A stretch of 12,665 nucleotides of DNA from positions 1 through 12,665 of the forward strand of contig CALCEK010000023.1 of NCBI GenBank assembly GCA_937900125.1. Reading direction: 5' to 3'. How positions within the stretch are numbered: position 1 is the stretch's first letter; every line of letters begins with the position of its first letter. Below are positions 6,195-12,381 of this stretch, piece after piece. The position numbers and the translations under genes are program-made. This stretch comes from an uncultured Treponema sp. (lineage in GTDB: Bacteria; Spirochaetota; Spirochaetia; Treponematales; Treponemataceae). Under the pieces are notes generated by a model. That model saw only the letters and a list, made by a program, of their open reading frames with translations, made no database searches and had not been told where the DNA came from.

Positions 6195-7719
6195 AATCTT
6201 TTTGCTTACATTTTTTCTCTTTTGCATAAGTTTTAAAATCTTTGCCGATGATGACACGGGTTCTATTTCTGTTTCCGTTTTGCCTAGCTCATTAAGCAAT
6301 GTTAGCGTTTATGTTGATGGTTCTTACAAAGGAACTGCGCCTTGCACCGTAAATAATCTAAAGCAAGGAAATCACACTGTGCGCGTTTCTAAATTTGGCT
6401 ATAGCGATGACAGCGCAAGCGTTTATGTTTCTTCGGGAAGGACTTCTTATGTTACTTTGCAGATTCCAGTTGCTTCGATAGCGGTGGAAACTCTAAATGT
6501 TTCGGGGGCAAGCGTTTATGTTGATGGCTCTTACAAGGGGACAACGCCTTTAACCGTGCGAGACCTTGCTCCTGGAACGCACAATTTAAAAATCGAAAAA
6601 ACGCATTACCAAACTATAACAGAAAGCATTTATCTTCCGCGAGATACAATTACAACTGTTACGCGCTCAATGATAAAAATTTCGGGATATTTAACGGTAA
6701 CAGCAAATCCTTCAAACGCTAGTGTTTTTGTTGGCGGTGCGCGGATTTCTGGACGCACTGAGCTTGACGAAGGACACTATAATGTGCGCGTTAGACTTTT
6801 TGGTTATGACGATTTTTCAACTTCAATCGTAATCGAGCGAAACAAAGAACATCGCATTCAGGCAAATCTTAAAAAAGCGGTTTTTAAGATAAATAATTTT
6901 TCTAGCAAAACAGAGCAATTTTCGCCAGATAGCGCAAAGAGTGGGTCTATCTATTTTACATGGTCTGTTACCGCGCCAGAAAATGCCCAACTTGTTGTGC
7001 GCGATAAAGACGATTCTGTTGTGTGGTCGGCAAACACTCATTTTACAACATGGGAACAATATATTGAATGGGACGGAAAAGTGAATGGGGCAATTATCCC
7101 CGATGGAAAATACAGTGCAACTTTAACAGCCGCCTCTTTAACTAGTACAAGCGAATTTGAAATTTCTTCAAACCGAACTGCTTCAAAAATAAATGCGGAA
7201 CTTTCGCAAGCGCGAATTCAAATTCAAAAAGAAATGGAAGGGAAAGTCACAACAACTCCTTCGGTTGACTATTCAATATACCAAGAAGGACGCAGCGGGC
7301 TTTTTGTAGACACCGCATTTCTTTCTGGTTCTGTTTTTAAGGCATTTTATCTTGCGGCAGAATATGATTTTACCTGGAGTTCTCCATTTTGGAATTACGT
7401 TTTTATTGGAGCGGATTTGGGAGTGGCTTTTGCGGGAGTTCCTGCTTCGTACCAAGCAGAAAAAAATTCATTTGTCCTATTTGACGCACACGGTCTTGCG
7501 GGGCTTACATATTCTATAAAAAAGGTAAGACTTTATTTTGACGTAGGACTTGGAGCTTACGTTTTAACGGCAGGACTTGGAGGTTTTTCTTCTGAGTTTG
7601 AACTTGGTGCGGAATACAAAATCGGAAACTTTTCTGTGGGAGTTTTTTACGAGTTAAAAGGCTATGTTTCAAGCGGCTGGGCAGATGTGGTCGGCTTACA
7701 AGTTGGTTATAGATTTTAG
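6181..7719 (+). CDS. Three-PEGA, Ig-like, beta-barrel outer-membrane protein
   Basis: 512 residues; ATG 6181 is preceded by GAGGAGG (6168-6174) at ideal spacing, which rules out the upstream in-frame ATG at 6154 inside the previous gene. Signal peptide 1-22 ends FKIFA. Three PEGA domains follow at about 28-95, 97-166 and 168-231; the first two keep 'ASVYVDGSYKGT.P.TV..L..G.H...' while the third is more diverged (VFVGGARISG). Residues 233-330 resemble the Ig-like domain of FlgD ('FTWSVTAPENAQLVVRD', 'WDGKVNGAIIPDGKYSATL'). A helix at 335-355 leads into about 370-512, alternating hydrophobic/Gly-rich strands ending VGLQVGYRF, whose terminal Phe is the classic BAM-recognised last residue of a beta-barrel. 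So the N-terminal modules should hang in the periplasm from a small barrel. PEGA domains are mostly found on surface or wall-facing proteins. Coupled to both neighbours by overlap and a shared stop/ribosome site. Confidence 0.85.
   Translation: MQKNKIFLLTFFLFCISFKIFADDDTGSISVSVLPSSLSNVSVYVDGSYKGTAPCTVNNLKQGNHTVRVSKFGYSDDSASVYVSSGRTSYVTLQIPVASIAVETLNVSGASVYVDGSYKGTTPLTVRDLAPGTHNLKIEKTHYQTITESIYLPRDTITTVTRSMIKISGYLTVTANPSNASVFVGGARISGRTELDEGHYNVRVRLFGYDDFSTSIVIERNKEHRIQANLKKAVFKINNFSSKTEQFSPDSAKSGSIYFTWSVTAPENAQLVVRDKDDSVVWSANTHFTTWEQYIEWDGKVNGAIIPDGKYSATLTAASLTSTSEFEISSNRTASKINAELSQARIQIQKEMEGKVTTTPSVDYSIYQEGRSGLFVDTAFLSGSVFKAFYLAAEYDFTWSSPFWNYVFIGADLGVAFAGVPASYQAEKNSFVLFDAHGLAGLTYSIKKVRLYFDVGLGAYVLTAGLGGFSSEFELGAEYKIGNFSVGVFYELKGYVSSGWADVVGLQVGYRF
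6304..6539 (+). repeat. Near-identical DNA repeat inside the first two PEGA domains
   Basis: The 29 bases at 6304-6332 and 6511-6539 (beginning AGCGTTTATGTTGATGG) differ at two positions, both in third codon positions, and encode SVYVDGSYKG in both copies. The rest of the two domains is much more diverged. This points to recent exchange or strong selection on this loop of the PEGA fold. Confidence 0.7.
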
Positions 7720-7729
7720 GGAGAAAATT

Positions 7730-8938
7730 ATGCAAAAAAAAATTACGGCAATTCTATGCGCTATAGCAAGTCTTTTAATTTTTACAAATTGCGCACAAAT
7801 TTTAAATACAAACAATTCCGATATTAACAAAATAAAAAGCGTCTTAGGAATAAAAACAGAAGACTCAGACTCTGATAGCGATGATGACGAAATTTCTATG
7901 GGAACTTTGGAGGTTTATGAAACTTCTTTAAATAATGGTAAATATACCTATTATTATAGCAATTTTACAAATCTTACATTGCAAAATGGAAAAACTTACG
8001 CATATACTTTTCCCGTTCAAGAAAATTATGTGTATTATATTGTCGTAAGTGAATACGATAGTTCTTCTAGTAGCTACAATTCTAAGATTTCAAACATACA
8101 AATGGAGTTTTTTAATAGCTCTAAAACGAGCCTTTTTTCTGCTACAGGTTCAACAAATTTTCCTTGCATAAAAAATGACACTTATACCTTAAAATTAAAA
8201 ATCTCCGATGAAACTTCCGAAACACAAATTGGAGTACAAATTTTACGCAAGTATGCGTATACATCATATTATTATGGTGAATATGAAACTTCTCTGTCTG
8301 TAGACAATTCTTCATACTATAATTATAAGTTCTATTGCGAAGAGGGTACTTTGTATTCTGTTTATTTTTCTCCATCGTCTTCTACAATTAGCTTTGAGAT
8401 TTGGAACACAGATTCTTCTTTTGAATTTTATAAAAGCAGTTCTGGAACGTATAATTTTCTTTCAAAAGAGTCTGGATATGCGATTATAAGTTTTTACAAT
8501 TCTTCTTCGTATTCTTCTTCGCTTTCTTTTGAAATCTATAAAAATACTAATCCTTCATCTCTACAGGTAGATAATGACGATTCTTCGTATCCTAGTATCA
8601 CACCATATTTTTCTTCAACTAGTGCCGCTGAATATTACAAAGTCAATGTGCAAAAAGGACAAAAATATTATATTCATTATCTTGATTACTATTCAGATAC
8701 TAATAGCATAATTTCTTCTAGTAAAGCAGACGGATATTTACAAGTTTTTAATTCAAAAGGAAAAGCAATTACACTTTATAATAAGGACGATAATTCTTCT
8801 ATAGGAACTTCTAATGATGATTACGAATATGTCTATTTTACTGCATCTGAATCTGGAACATATTGGGTAAAAATTGAGCCGAAGACTTCAAGTTCTTCGG
8901 GTTACATTGGAATTAGCATATATACGGAATCGAATTAG
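7730..8938 (+). CDS. Ser/Tyr-rich lipoprotein with three PPC-like beta modules
   Basis: 402 residues. ATG 7730 has AGGGAG (7718-7723) six bases upstream, overlapping the stop of the preceding gene; earlier in-frame starts lie inside that gene. The signal peptide ends LLIFTN with Cys21 as lipidation site; Asn at -1 is unusual in general but tolerated in spirochaetal lipoboxes. A short Asp/Ser acidic stretch (EDSDSDSDDDE, 44-54) links to three beta-rich modules at about 84-173, 187-271 and 290-398. The third shows the pattern of bacterial pre-peptidase C-terminal (PPC) domains: 'YYKVNVQKGQKYYIHY', 'GYLQVFNSKGKAI', 'YVYFTASESGTYWVKIEP', then a final 'GYIGISIY'. The other two keep the 'Y.Y.F....G..Y.V' and end-strand patterns but are worn. 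No protease domain is attached. A surface-exposed or outer-membrane anchored binding protein is plausible; the exact role is unknown. Last gene of the coupled set. Confidence 0.75.
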   Translation: MQKKITAILCAIASLLIFTNCAQILNTNNSDINKIKSVLGIKTEDSDSDSDDDEISMGTLEVYETSLNNGKYTYYYSNFTNLTLQNGKTYAYTFPVQENYVYYIVVSEYDSSSSSYNSKISNIQMEFFNSSKTSLFSATGSTNFPCIKNDTYTLKLKISDETSETQIGVQILRKYAYTSYYYGEYETSLSVDNSSYYNYKFYCEEGTLYSVYFSPSSSTISFEIWNTDSSFEFYKSSSGTYNFLSKESGYAIISFYNSSSYSSSLSFEIYKNTNPSSLQVDNDDSSYPSITPYFSSTSAAEYYKVNVQKGQKYYIHYLDYYSDTNSIISSSKADGYLQVFNSKGKAITLYNKDDNSSIGTSNDDYEYVYFTASESGTYWVKIEPKTSSSSGYIGISIYTESN

Positions 8939-8967
8939 GGAATCTCTAAAAATTGCAATTTTTAGAG
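8939..8967 (+). repeat. GGAATCTCTAAAAA palindromic element after a stop codon
   Basis: CTCTAAAAATTGCAATTTTTAGAG at 8944-8967 is a perfect 24-base palindrome, given here by its 11-base arms around GC. It begins one base after the stop codon together with its GGAAT lead. The first 14 bases are identical to 3449-3462, which also follow a stop. It could act as an AT-rich terminator or be one copy of a dispersed extragenic palindrome. Confidence 0.6.
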
Positions 8968-8984
8968 GTAACTTAGAACTCGAC

Positions 8985-9027
8985 GGCATCTCGAAAAAAT
9001 TATCTAAAACGAGTTTTTTGAGATGCC
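8985..9027 (+). terminator. Hairpin downstream of the envelope operon
   Basis: GGCATCTC (8985-8992) pairs with GAGATGCC (9020-9027), and beyond a one-base bulge AAAAAA (8994-8999) pairs with TTTTTT (9014-9019). The loop is 14 bases. It lacks a T tract after the right arm on the plus strand, so it may be a processing or terminator-like structure rather than a textbook terminator. The rest of the 166-base gap before recQ holds no gene. Confidence 0.45.
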
Positions 9028-9055
9028 CATTAGTTGTTTTTGCTAATCGCATTTT

Positions 9056-9097
9056 TTGTAAAAATCGAGTTTTTGCTTCTATTATATAAGGTGGAGG
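9056..9097 (+). promoter_or_regulatory. Candidate recQ promoter and ribosome site
   Basis: TTGTAA (9056-9061), 18 bases, then TATTAT (9080-9085) fits a sigma-70 promoter and would start RNA near 9092, right at the GGAGG (9093-9097) that serves the helicase. The leader would be only about a dozen bases. The -35 match is modest. Confidence 0.4.
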
Positions 9098-9104
9098 CTT
9101 GATT

Positions 9105-10733
9105 TTGGAAAATGCGGTTTTTTCTGATGAGGAATCTCTTTTTTGCGATGAAGTTACTCGCGCGGTGTACAAAAATTTTGGGATTTCGTATTTGTACCCG
9201 TGGCAGCGCATTGTTATTTCAAACATTCTTGATTCCGTTTCAATTACAAAACCCGATTCCCGCTCGGAAGAACAAAGCGATTTGTTTTATTATGGAAGAC
9301 AAATCGTCCTCCTCCCCACAGGAGCGGGAAAATCCCTTTGTTTTATGACACCCGCGCTCTTTTTAAAAGGGCCAACACTCATAATTTATCCGCTTTTAGC
9401 TCTAATGTCTGACCAAAAACGCCGCATTGACGAAGCAAAACTTTCTTGCGCAGTTTTTATGGGCGGACAATCGCCTCAGGAGAGAGAAGAAAATTTCAAA
9501 CTTTTAGAAAATAATGCTCCGTTTATAATTGCAAATCCAGAGGTTTTGCAAAATAAAACGCTACTTTCTAGGCTGAAAAATTTTAATATTCAGCATATTG
9601 CAATAGACGAAGCGCATTGCGTAAGCGAGTGGGGCGATTCTTTTAGACCCGCTTACCTTTCTTTAGGGGAAATCATCGCGTTTTTAGACCCGCCCGCCGT
9701 TACAGCGTTTACAGCAACCGCGTCGCCTAGCGTTTTGTCCCGCGTTTCCGAAGTGCTTTTTGGCGGAACTGTGCATTTAGTCCGAGGGGCATCGGATAGA
9801 CCAAACATTCATTACACGGTTATAAAAACAGGTTCCAAAAAACAAAAACTTCTCGCGCTTTTAAAAACCTGCCGCCGACCGCTTTTGGTGTTTTGCGGAA
9901 CAAGAGAAGCAAGCGAAAACATTTCGCGGGAAATTGCACTATTATATGGAAGAGATATTGTTCGATTTTATCACGCAGGACTTTCTCGCCAAGAAAAAAC
10001 GCAAATTGAGCAGTGGTTTTATTCTCGGCAAAATGCAATTTTGTGTTGCACTTGCGCATACGGAATGGGGGTAGACAAAAAAGACATTCGCACTGTGATA
10101 CATTACGCGCCATCTCCCACCGCAGAAGCGTATATTCAGGAAGCTGGAAGAGCCGCCCGTGACGGCGGAATTGGAAACGCTATACTTTTGTGGAGTTTGA
10201 GTGATTTTTGCGCGGCTAAGGGATTTCCGCAAGGTTCAAGAGAACGAGTCCTTTTAGATTTTGCCGAATCAAAAACTTGTAGGCGGCAGGTTTTGCTAAA
10301 CGCGCTTGGTGCGGAAGAAGTCGCCTGTGATGGTTGCGATGTTTGTTGGCGAAAAAAGGAAGCCCCATTTGCAAAAGATATTAAGACTATTTTAAGAAAA
10401 GTTTATGCGAATCGGAAAGTTTTTGACCGTCAGAGCCTTGCGGATTTTCTCCAAAAAGAATTTAATGATTTTGCATTAAAAATTCACAAATGTGCCACCT
10501 GGGATTATGATGATGTTCAAGATTTGATTTTTCAAGCGTTAGAAAGTAAACTTCTTTTAGAATGTGATTTTCCGTGGAAAAATAAAATTGACATTTCTTC
10601 GGAGGGGAAAAGTCTACTAATGAAAGAAAAGCAAACTCAAAGAATAAGAAATGCGAATTTCATTCAGCGGAAGCCGTTTCTTCAGGGGATTCTGTTTCCG
10701 CAGGTGCATTTTGAACAGGCGCAGACTTTTTAG
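9105..10733 (+). CDS. recQ: RecQ-family ATP-dependent DNA helicase, short form
   Basis: 542 residues from TTG 9105. A TTG at 9099 is in frame but only one base from GGAGG (9093-9097), whereas 9105 is seven bases away, so I choose it. Superfamily 2 motifs are all present: Gln of motif 0 in 'YPWQR' at 31-35, Walker A PTGAGKS at 71-77, DEAH at 168-171 followed by the RecQ aromatic-rich loop 'CVSEWGDSFRP', TAFTATA at 200-206, 'FYHAGLSR' near 288, 'YGMGVDKKDIRTVIHY' and 'QEAGRAARDG' of motifs V and VI. The RecQ zinc site has Cys392, Cys408, Cys411 and Cys414. A winged-helix-like region follows to about 510. No HRDC domain, and full length is about 60 residues shorter than E. coli RecQ. The enzyme unwinds DNA 3' to 5' in recombination and repair. 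Its 3' end overlaps the convergent small gene by 74 bases, so the last 25 residues are suspect as conserved sequence. Confidence 0.9.
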   Translation: MENAVFSDEESLFCDEVTRAVYKNFGISYLYPWQRIVISNILDSVSITKPDSRSEEQSDLFYYGRQIVLLPTGAGKSLCFMTPALFLKGPTLIIYPLLALMSDQKRRIDEAKLSCAVFMGGQSPQEREENFKLLENNAPFIIANPEVLQNKTLLSRLKNFNIQHIAIDEAHCVSEWGDSFRPAYLSLGEIIAFLDPPAVTAFTATASPSVLSRVSEVLFGGTVHLVRGASDRPNIHYTVIKTGSKKQKLLALLKTCRRPLLVFCGTREASENISREIALLYGRDIVRFYHAGLSRQEKTQIEQWFYSRQNAILCCTCAYGMGVDKKDIRTVIHYAPSPTAEAYIQEAGRAARDGGIGNAILLWSLSDFCAAKGFPQGSRERVLLDFAESKTCRRQVLLNALGAEEVACDGCDVCWRKKEAPFAKDIKTILRKVYANRKVFDRQSLADFLQKEFNDFALKIHKCATWDYDDVQDLIFQALESKLLLECDFPWKNKIDISSEGKSLLMKEKQTQRIRNANFIQRKPFLQGILFPQVHFEQAQTF

Positions 10734-10911
10734 GTTTTTCAACGGGAGCTTTTTTTGTGTATTTTACGATGTAATTTGCAATGGCAATGACTAAGACTGT
10801 AATTATTGTACTTACAATAACGCGCCAGTCCCTCATAACCAAAAGCGAAAGTTTTAACAAACCTAAAATATCCATAGGTAAAATATCGGAAAAATTAGCT
10901 TTTATCTTCAT
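10660..10911 (-). CDS. Small single-pass membrane protein with Pro/Ala/Glu tail
   Basis: 83 residues from ATG at 10909-10911. There is no clear Shine-Dalgarno; AAGGA lies 17 bases upstream, too far to be convincing. Residues 1-27 are a partly amphipathic segment, 31-49 (VIVSTIITVLVIAIANYIV) is one membrane helix, followed by basic KYTKK and a low-complexity tail of Pro, Ala, Glu and Lys (55-83). The positive residues after the helix suggest the tail is cytoplasmic. The codon pattern over the helix supports a real gene, but the tail is encoded antisense to the end of recQ, where either frame could be the passenger. Family unknown to me; similar small membrane proteins with such tails occur in treponemes. 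It is divergent from hisH across 59 bases. Confidence 0.65.
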   Translation of the reverse strand: MKIKANFSDILPMDILGLLKLSLLVMRDWRVIVSTIITVLVIAIANYIVKYTKKAPVEKPKKSAPVQNAPAETESPEETASAE

Positions 10912-10935
10912 ATTTTTTTGTTAGAATGTCCTTAA

Positions 10936-10970
10936 TTGACAATGCGCATTTGTATTGCTAGTATTTATAT
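10936..10970 (+). promoter_or_regulatory. Near-consensus sigma-70 promoter giving a leaderless hisH message
   Basis: TTGACA (10936-10941), a 17-base spacer and TAGTAT (10959-10964) form an excellent promoter. The expected start of transcription, six to seven bases past the -10, falls on or beside the A of the hisH ATG at 10971, and the six bases between carry no ribosome site. A perfect palindrome AATGCGCATT (10941-10950) lies in the spacer and could be an operator. Confidence 0.65.
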
Positions 10971-11597
10971 ATGATTGGAATTGTTGACTATAATGCTGGA
11001 AACATAAAAAGTGTTTCTCGTGCGCTTGATTTTCTTTCTGTTCCGCATATCGTTTCAAAAAATCCGAGCGACTTAGAAAATGTTGACCGACTTATTTTTC
11101 CTGGCGTGGGCGAGGCATCTTATGCGATGAAACAGCTTTCATTGAGCGGATTTGACTCTTTTTTAAAAGAGTGGGCTTTAAGTGGAAAGCCGCTTCTTGG
11201 CATTTGCCTTGGTTCTCAAATTATTTTTGATTATTCCGAAGAAGGCGACGTGCAATGTCTTTCTTTGATTCGAGGGAAAATTCGGCATTTTTCAGTTTTG
11301 TGGAATGAGGCTCAAATTTCTTCCGATTTGAAAATTCCCCAAATGGGCTGGAATGACGTAACTTATTGCAATGGTGGAACAAAACTTTGCGCTACTGTAG
11401 AGGACAAAAGTGATTTTTATTTTGTTCATTCCTATGTGATTCAAGCGGACGACAGTCAAATCGTAAAAGGCTATACAAATTACGGTGTAAAAGTGCCAGC
11501 TATAATCGAATCGGGTGCGATTACGGCGTTTCAGTTCCACCCCGAAAAATCAGGGGAAAAAGGATTGCAACTTTTGCGCAATTTTGTAACACTTTAA
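10971..11597 (+). CDS. hisH: Imidazole glycerol phosphate synthase, glutamine amidotransferase subunit
   Basis: 208 residues, normal for HisH. The start MIGIVDYNAGN is the canonical family N-terminus, so ATG 10971 is secure even though no ribosome site precedes it. Class I glutaminase residues are present: nucleophile Cys79 in LLGICLGSQ, His190 and Glu192 in FQFHPEKSG, and the oxyanion-strand motif PGVG at 44-47. 'KIPQMGWNDV' at 121-130 is the HisH/HisF interface-side signature. It hydrolyses glutamine and passes ammonia to HisF, which converts PRFAR to IGP and AICAR in histidine synthesis, linking it to the purine pathway. The gene is 19 bases upstream of hisF and shares its promoter. No other his gene is in view. 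A role in surface-sugar amidotransfer, known for some HisH/HisF duplicates, is less likely because the HisF partner keeps both catalytic Asp residues. Confidence 0.95.
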   Translation: MIGIVDYNAGNIKSVSRALDFLSVPHIVSKNPSDLENVDRLIFPGVGEASYAMKQLSLSGFDSFLKEWALSGKPLLGICLGSQIIFDYSEEGDVQCLSLIRGKIRHFSVLWNEAQISSDLKIPQMGWNDVTYCNGGTKLCATVEDKSDFYFVHSYVIQADDSQIVKGYTNYGVKVPAIIESGAITAFQFHPEKSGEKGLQLLRNFVTL

Positions 11598-11616
11598 GTT
11601 TTGTTTAAGGGATAAT

Positions 11617-12381
11617 ATGTTAAAAAAGAGAATAATTGTTTGCCTTGATGTAAAAGATGGACGCACAACAAAGGGTGTTAAATTCAAAGAAAATAAAGAC
11701 ATCGGCGACCCCGTAGAAATGGCTGAAGAATATTACAAACAGGGTGTTGATGAGCTTGTTTTTTACGACATAATGGCTTCGGCTGCGGGACGAGGTCCTA
11801 TTTTAAATCTTATTTCGCGGGTGGCTTCAAGAATTTTTATTCCATTTTGTGTTGGCGGTGGAATTGGAAGTATTGATGATATTCGTGACACCATTGCATC
11901 TGGCGCGGAAAAAGTTTCGCTCAATTCGCAAGCTGTAAAAAATCCCAATCTCATAAAAGAGGGCGCACAGATTTTTGGAAAACAGTGCATTGTTTTGGGA
12001 ATGGATGCCGCTAGAGATAGCGCAATGCCCAGCGGCTATCGCGTTTTTATAAACGGCGGAAGAGTTGCTACAGACCTTGACGCACTTGAATGGGCAGAAA
12101 AAGCCGTTGAGCTTGGTGCGGGCGAAATTGTGCTGAACTCAATCGATGCCGATGGCACAAAAAACGGCTATGAAATTCCGCTTACGCGCCTTATAAGCGA
12201 AAAAACAAATGTTCCTGTTATTGCGAGCGGTGGCGGTGGAAAAGTTGAGCATCTTGCGGAAGTTTTAACGGAAGGAAAAGCTAGTGCCGCACTTATTGCC
12301 TCTATGGTACATTCTAAAGAATATACAGTTGGGGGTATTAAGACGGAACTAAATGCTTTAGGAATTCCTGTTAGACTGTAA
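11617..12381 (+). CDS. hisF: Imidazole glycerol phosphate synthase, cyclase subunit
   Basis: 254 residues, full length for the (beta/alpha)8-barrel cyclase. AAGGGA (11607-11612) precedes ATG 11617. Catalytic Asp11 ('IVCLDVKDG') and Asp130 ('VLGMDAARD') are both at the expected positions. The phosphate-binding loops 'CVGGGIGS' (78-85), 'SLNSQAV' (101-107), 'SIDADGTKNGY' and 'IASGGGGK' are intact, and the terminus GIPVRL is canonical. Loop 1 reads 'DGRTTKGVKF', a variant of the usual DGRVVKGVNF that I recall from some other anaerobes. Forms the IGP synthase heterodimer with HisH. Its last 11 bases overlap the convergent glycosyltransferase fragment; the HisF end is complete, so the overlap is the other gene's problem. 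Confidence 0.96.
   Translation: MLKKRIIVCLDVKDGRTTKGVKFKENKDIGDPVEMAEEYYKQGVDELVFYDIMASAAGRGPILNLISRVASRIFIPFCVGGGIGSIDDIRDTIASGAEKVSLNSQAVKNPNLIKEGAQIFGKQCIVLGMDAARDSAMPSGYRVFINGGRVATDLDALEWAEKAVELGAGEIVLNSIDADGTKNGYEIPLTRLISEKTNVPVIASGGGGKVEHLAEVLTEGKASAALIASMVHSKEYTVGGIKTELNALGIPVRL

Noticed and set aside
7664..7729. Earlier start for the Ser/Tyr-rich lipoprotein
   Set aside because: The added residues lie within the end of the barrel gene and would bury the signal peptide.
8888..9226. Minus-strand frame spanning the operon-recQ gap
   Set aside because: It crosses two hairpins and runs antisense to the start of recQ and the end of the lipoprotein; no protein-like pattern.
10911..10970. 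Promoter for the small membrane gene on the minus strand
   Set aside because: No pair of -35 and -10 boxes at acceptable spacing stood out, and the nearest AAGGA is 17 bases from the start.
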